Source: Weeksellaceae bacterium
Lineage (GTDB): Bacteria; Bacteroidota; Bacteroidia; Flavobacteriales; Weeksellaceae
NCBI GenBank assembly: GCA_949788275.1
Contig: OX460916.1
Coordinates: 2,604,001 to 2,668,000 of the forward strand
DNA: 64,000 bases
Direction of reading: 5' to 3'
The translations under genes and the position numbers were made by a program. Positions 61,288-64,000 of the stretch are shown here, one piece after another (position 1 is the first letter of the stretch; the number at the start of each line of letters is the position of its first letter). Under the pieces are notes generated by a model that did no database searches, was not told the origin of the DNA, and saw only the letters and a program-made list of their open reading frames with translations.

Positions 61288-61317
61288 TTTGGATTAATTA
61301 AAAATTATATAACTTTG
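61288..61317 (+). promoter_or_regulatory. Bacteroidota-type promoter of the feo operon
   Basis: TTTG at 61288-61291, an 18-base spacer and TAACTTTG at 61310-61317. No clear Fur-box palindrome was recognised near it. Confidence 0.65.
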
Positions 61318-61356
61318 CCTTTAATCCAATAAATATATAAAATCGTGATTCAAGAT

Positions 61357-61584
61357 ATGACCTTAAAGGATTTAAAAAAAGGCGTTATTGCCGTGATTAA
61401 AGGCTTTAGTGAAGAAGATATCCCTTCAAAATTCTATGAAATGGGTTTTTTACCAGGGACGGAGTTAGAGATAAAAAATAAGGCCCCTTTTGGTGGTCCT
61501 ATTTGCATCAGTCTTATTAATAATAAATCGATTATGGCTTTACGTAGAAAGGAAGCTGATCAAATCTTGATTAATCTAAAATAA
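61357..61584 (+). CDS. feoA: FeoA, ferrous iron transport accessory protein
   Basis: A 75-residue SH3-like protein beginning MTLKDLKKGVIAVIKGF, with MGFLPGTELEIKNKAPFGGP (about 29-48) and SIMALRRKEADQI. These are the FeoA family blocks. It is a cytoplasmic partner that helps the FeoB channel. I start at the ATG at 61357; an in-frame GTG at 61345 would add four residues. The stop codon is directly followed by the feoB ATG with no gap, and a consensus promoter precedes the gene. Confidence 0.9.
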   Translation: MTLKDLKKGVIAVIKGFSEEDIPSKFYEMGFLPGTELEIKNKAPFGGPICISLINNKSIMALRRKEADQILINLK

Positions 61585-63681
61585 ATGAATCCATATAAAA
61601 TTGCTTTAATTGGGAATCCCAACGTCGGTAAAACCTCTCTTTTTAACAAACTAACCAATCTTCGTCAAAAAGTAGGTAACTATCCGGGGGTAACCGTCGA
61701 AAAGCGCGAAGGAACCTTCGAAAGGGAAGGAAAGAAATTCTTAATTACTGATTTACCTGGGACCTACAGTATTTTCCCCAATTCATTGGATGAAGAAATT
61801 GTTTACCGCGTACTAGGTGATACTTCCCACCCCAATCATCCCGATTTAGCGGTTGTCGTTGGAGAACCGAGCAATTTAAAACGCTCAATTCTTCTCTATC
61901 AACAAGTGAAGGATCTTGGTATACCAGCGATTTTTGTAATTAATATGGTCGATGAATTTTTAAGTAAAGGGTTAGAGTTGGATGTTAAAAAACTCGAGGC
62001 TTATTTAGATACATCCATTGTAATGACCAACGCACGAACAAGCGAAGGAATAGAAGAATTGATTCACCACTTTAAAATCGATCAAAAACAAACCGTTTCT
62101 TACGCCATTCCAGCAGCTTATCAACTGGCCGTTCAAGAAGTAAAATCGGCTTTTGTATTACCCAACGATTATAGAGCTTGGCAGTATTTAGCACAAAAGA
62201 ATGTTAGTTTTATAACCGATGAACAACAAACAACCCTTCAAGAAATTCAAAAAAAGCATCAGCTAATTCCTCGAAGACTACAAGTAAAAGAAACAGTTGA
62301 CCGTAATGCTCAACTAGACAACGATCTTAACGCTATTGTAAGCTATAACTTGGTTGACAAAGAGACCTTAACTGAAAAAATAGATAAAATACTTATTCAC
62401 CCTGTATGGGGTTATGTTACCTTTTTCTTGGTTCTATTGGTGATGTTTCAAGCAGTATACACTTGGGCAGAATCTTTAATGGGAATTGTTGAAGATGGCT
62501 TTAATTCATTTAATGAACTGGTTCTATCTGTACTTCCCGAAGGACCCATTACCGAATTAATTGGTGGCGCTGTTATTCCTGGAATTGCAGGTATTGTGGT
62601 TTTTGTTCCACAAATTGCGATTCTATTTCTATTTATTTCATTAATGGAAGAAACCGGTTATATGAGTCGTGTGGTCTACTTAATGGACCGCTGGTTAAAA
62701 CCCTTTGGATTAAGTGGTAAAAGTGTTGTTCCTTTAATTTCAGGGGTGGCTTGTGCAGTACCCGCAATTATGTCGGCCCGTAATATTGAAAATGCTAAAG
62801 AACGTTTACTAACGATATTGGTAACCCCTTTTATGACGTGTGCCGCGAGACTTCCCATTTATTTGGTGATTATCGCCTTGGTGATTCCCGATGAAAAATT
62901 CTTGGGCTTTAACATCCAAGGACTTGTATTATTTGCCATGTACCTTTTGGGAATAATAGGGGCTGTAGGGAGTGCGTTTATCCTTAATTTAGTTATAAAA
63001 GCCAAGCACAAGAGTTACCTGATCTTAGAAATGCCGACCTATAAATTACCTGATTGGAAAAATGTGGGAATTAATGTGTGGGAAAAAACCATGGGATTCT
63101 TAATTGGAGCAGGTAAAATTATTTTTGCCATTTCGATTATCTTATGGGTTTTAGGAAGTTTTGGCCCAGGGAATCATTATTCGGAAGCCGAAGCTATTGT
63201 CCAAACAAACAACCCTAATCTATCCGAAGACGATTTAGCAAACGAAGTGGCTTCTTATAAATTAGAACATTCTTACCTCGGGAAAATTGGCTCTGTTATT
63301 GAACCATTGGTTGAACCATTAGGGTATGACTGGAAGATAGGGATTGGACTAATCTCTTCTTTCGCCGCTCGTGAAGTGTTTGTTGGGACGATGTCGACAG
63401 TCTACAGTTTAGGCGAAGTGGACGTAGATGATGAAAATGACAAAACCTTACTCTTAGATCGTATGCGCTCTGAAATTAATCAGAACACAGGACAACCTGC
63501 TTATAATCTAGCTTCAGGTGTTTCACTGCTTCTTTTTTATGCGTTTGCCATGCAATGTATGAGTACAATCGCTATTGTGAAAAAAGAGACAGGTTCATGG
63601 AAGTGGACATTAATCCAAGCAGGAATGATGACCGCTGTAGCTTATATTGCTGCATTTGCAGCTTATCACTTATTAAAATAA
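61585..63681 (+). CDS. feoB: FeoB ferrous iron transporter
   Basis: A 698-residue inner-membrane Fe(II) transporter. The N-terminal G domain has G1 GNPNVGKTS (9-17), G3 DLPGTY (about 56-61) and G4 NMVDE (about 120-124). A helical linker (about 150-260) leads to a membrane part with two Gate motifs, including VPLISGVACAVPAIMSARN (about 386-404) with its conserved cysteine, and LLFYAFAMQCMSTIAIVKKE (about 649-668). Length is typical of the Bacteroidota form. It follows feoA without a gap and is followed after six bases by a small cysteine-rich gene. Confidence 0.96.
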   Translation: MNPYKIALIGNPNVGKTSLFNKLTNLRQKVGNYPGVTVEKREGTFEREGKKFLITDLPGTYSIFPNSLDEEIVYRVLGDTSHPNHPDLAVVVGEPSNLKRSILLYQQVKDLGIPAIFVINMVDEFLSKGLELDVKKLEAYLDTSIVMTNARTSEGIEELIHHFKIDQKQTVSYAIPAAYQLAVQEVKSAFVLPNDYRAWQYLAQKNVSFITDEQQTTLQEIQKKHQLIPRRLQVKETVDRNAQLDNDLNAIVSYNLVDKETLTEKIDKILIHPVWGYVTFFLVLLVMFQAVYTWAESLMGIVEDGFNSFNELVLSVLPEGPITELIGGAVIPGIAGIVVFVPQIAILFLFISLMEETGYMSRVVYLMDRWLKPFGLSGKSVVPLISGVACAVPAIMSARNIENAKERLLTILVTPFMTCAARLPIYLVIIALVIPDEKFLGFNIQGLVLFAMYLLGIIGAVGSAFILNLVIKAKHKSYLILEMPTYKLPDWKNVGINVWEKTMGFLIGAGKIIFAISIILWVLGSFGPGNHYSEAEAIVQTNNPNLSEDDLANEVASYKLEHSYLGKIGSVIEPLVEPLGYDWKIGIGLISSFAAREVFVGTMSTVYSLGEVDVDDENDKTLLLDRMRSEINQNTGQPAYNLASGVSLLLFYAFAMQCMSTIAIVKKETGSWKWTLIQAGMMTAVAYIAAFAAYHLLK

Positions 63682-63687
63682 TAGATC

Positions 63688-63837
63688 ATGACAAATCCAT
63701 ATATACAATATGCTTTTATCGCCTTTATGTTTGGTTTTGCGGTATGGTATATAATCCGAATGATTAAAAATTCTTTTGGTTCAGGAAAAAATGGTGGATG
63801 CTCCAAAGGTTGTGGATGCGCTCCAGAAAAAAAATAA
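63688..63837 (+). CDS. FeoB-associated Cys-rich membrane protein
   Basis: A 49-residue protein. One N-terminal membrane helix (about 5-24, YAFIAFMFGFAVWYIIRMI) is followed by a basic linker and a tail with CSKGCGC (about 38-44), three cysteines. It starts six bases after feoB and ends at an intrinsic terminator, so it is the third gene of the feo operon. Small Cys-rich proteins of this type are known next to feoB in many bacteria and are thought to assist iron handling or occupy the FeoC position; the exact role is unsettled. The start ATG 63688 gives the only open frame. Confidence 0.82.
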   Translation: MTNPYIQYAFIAFMFGFAVWYIIRMIKNSFGSGKNGGCSKGCGCAPEKK

Positions 63838-63844
63838 TATTCTT

Positions 63845-63873
63845 AAAGTCCTATTTTACAATAGGACTTTTTT
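63845..63873 (+). terminator. Terminator of the feo operon
   Basis: AAAGTCCTAT, loop TTTACA, ATAGGACTTT, then further T residues. Confidence 0.85.
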
Positions 63874-63966
63874 ATGTTATTTTTTCTGATTAATTTTAGA
63901 CTATTATTCATTTAAAAACCCAGGCCTTATTTAACTGATTGTTTGTTTTTACCATTTTCCAACATT

Positions 63967-64000
63967 ATGACAACCACCTACCTAGTCTTTAGCCTACTCA
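63967..64000 (+). CDS. Possible start of a further gene, cut by window edge
   Basis: An ATG at 63967 opens a frame reading MTTTYLVFSLL to the window end, like a hydrophobic N-terminus. Only 11 codons are visible and no matching promoter was found, so this is a weak call. Confidence 0.25.
   Translation, partial: MTTTYLVFSLL

Noticed and set aside
1-64000. CRISPR arrays, insertion sequences, prophage or defence islands
   Set aside because: No regularly spaced repeats, transposase, integrase or known defence genes were recognised; the only dispersed repeats are the non-coding elements listed.

Overview
The window looks like chromosomal DNA of a low-GC member of the Bacteroidota, class Flavobacteriia, most likely near Weeksellaceae (family placement is inference from gene content and protein style, not a search). 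Supporting signs are three SusC/SusD pairs, two proteins with a C-terminal type IX secretion (T9SS) sorting domain, flavobacterial families (DUF5686, DUF5689, OlsF-like acyltransferase), the mevalonate-pathway enzyme MvaD, and many start sites preceded by the Bacteroidota sigma-factor -7 box TAnnTTTG. There is no prophage, integrase, insertion sequence or CRISPR array.

Layout. 1-5.1 kb: a glycosyltransferase cut by the window edge and a Wzx-like flippase (surface polysaccharide), a YjjG-type nucleotidase, aspartase, a DUF3995 membrane protein and a Crp/Fnr regulator. 5.2-7.1 kb: tRNA-Arg(ACG), a T9SS cargo protein, a small secreted cysteine-containing protein and the first copy of an interspersed structured repeat. 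7.1-14.7 kb: PfkB kinase, hisS, an outer-membrane protein, DUF4184, recF coupled to a DUF721/DciA gene, an alpha/beta hydrolase and an AT-rich acyltransferase gene. 14.9-38.5 kb: the nutrient-uptake region, with three SusCD pairs without glycoside hydrolases and a DUF5689 lipoprotein/TonB receptor operon divergent from a secreted endonuclease/exonuclease/phosphatase, with trpA, a lipoprotein and tyrS in between. 39.4-48.6 kb: corA, an NAD-dependent epimerase, mvaD, pdhB, a DUF5686 outer-membrane protein, ppa and a parallel beta-helix T9SS cargo. 48.6-57.6 kb: an OlsF-like aminolipid synthase coupled to aspartokinase, divergent fbp, a SGNH lipase/FadL porin pair, an HI0933-like flavoprotein and a small secreted protein. 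57.9-64 kb: universal stress protein, thioesterase-thiL, rplU-rpmA and the feoA-feoB ferrous iron operon with a 49-residue cysteine-rich partner.

Functionally this is mostly housekeeping backbone with outer-membrane acquisition modules inserted in it: SusCD import, a presumed phosphoester or nucleic-acid scavenging set, a lipase plus FadL, and Feo iron uptake. Transcription units are short and mostly bounded by strong intrinsic terminators, many usable from both sides.

The most interesting unexplained structure is a four-copy intergenic element near 6.9, 38.9, 42.6 and 57.7 kb. It has a GC-rich conserved core with an internal TTTGCTGC/GCAGCAAA stem. In three copies a near-perfect 20-24 bp inverted repeat is attached, whose two arms change together between copies. 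Other points of interest are the aspartokinase/aminolipid synthase overlap, a tRNA with an A19-U56 in place of G19-C56, an 18-bp perfect palindrome on a regulator stop codon, and a possible hydrolase gene relic. I found no clear defence or wholly new enzymatic system.
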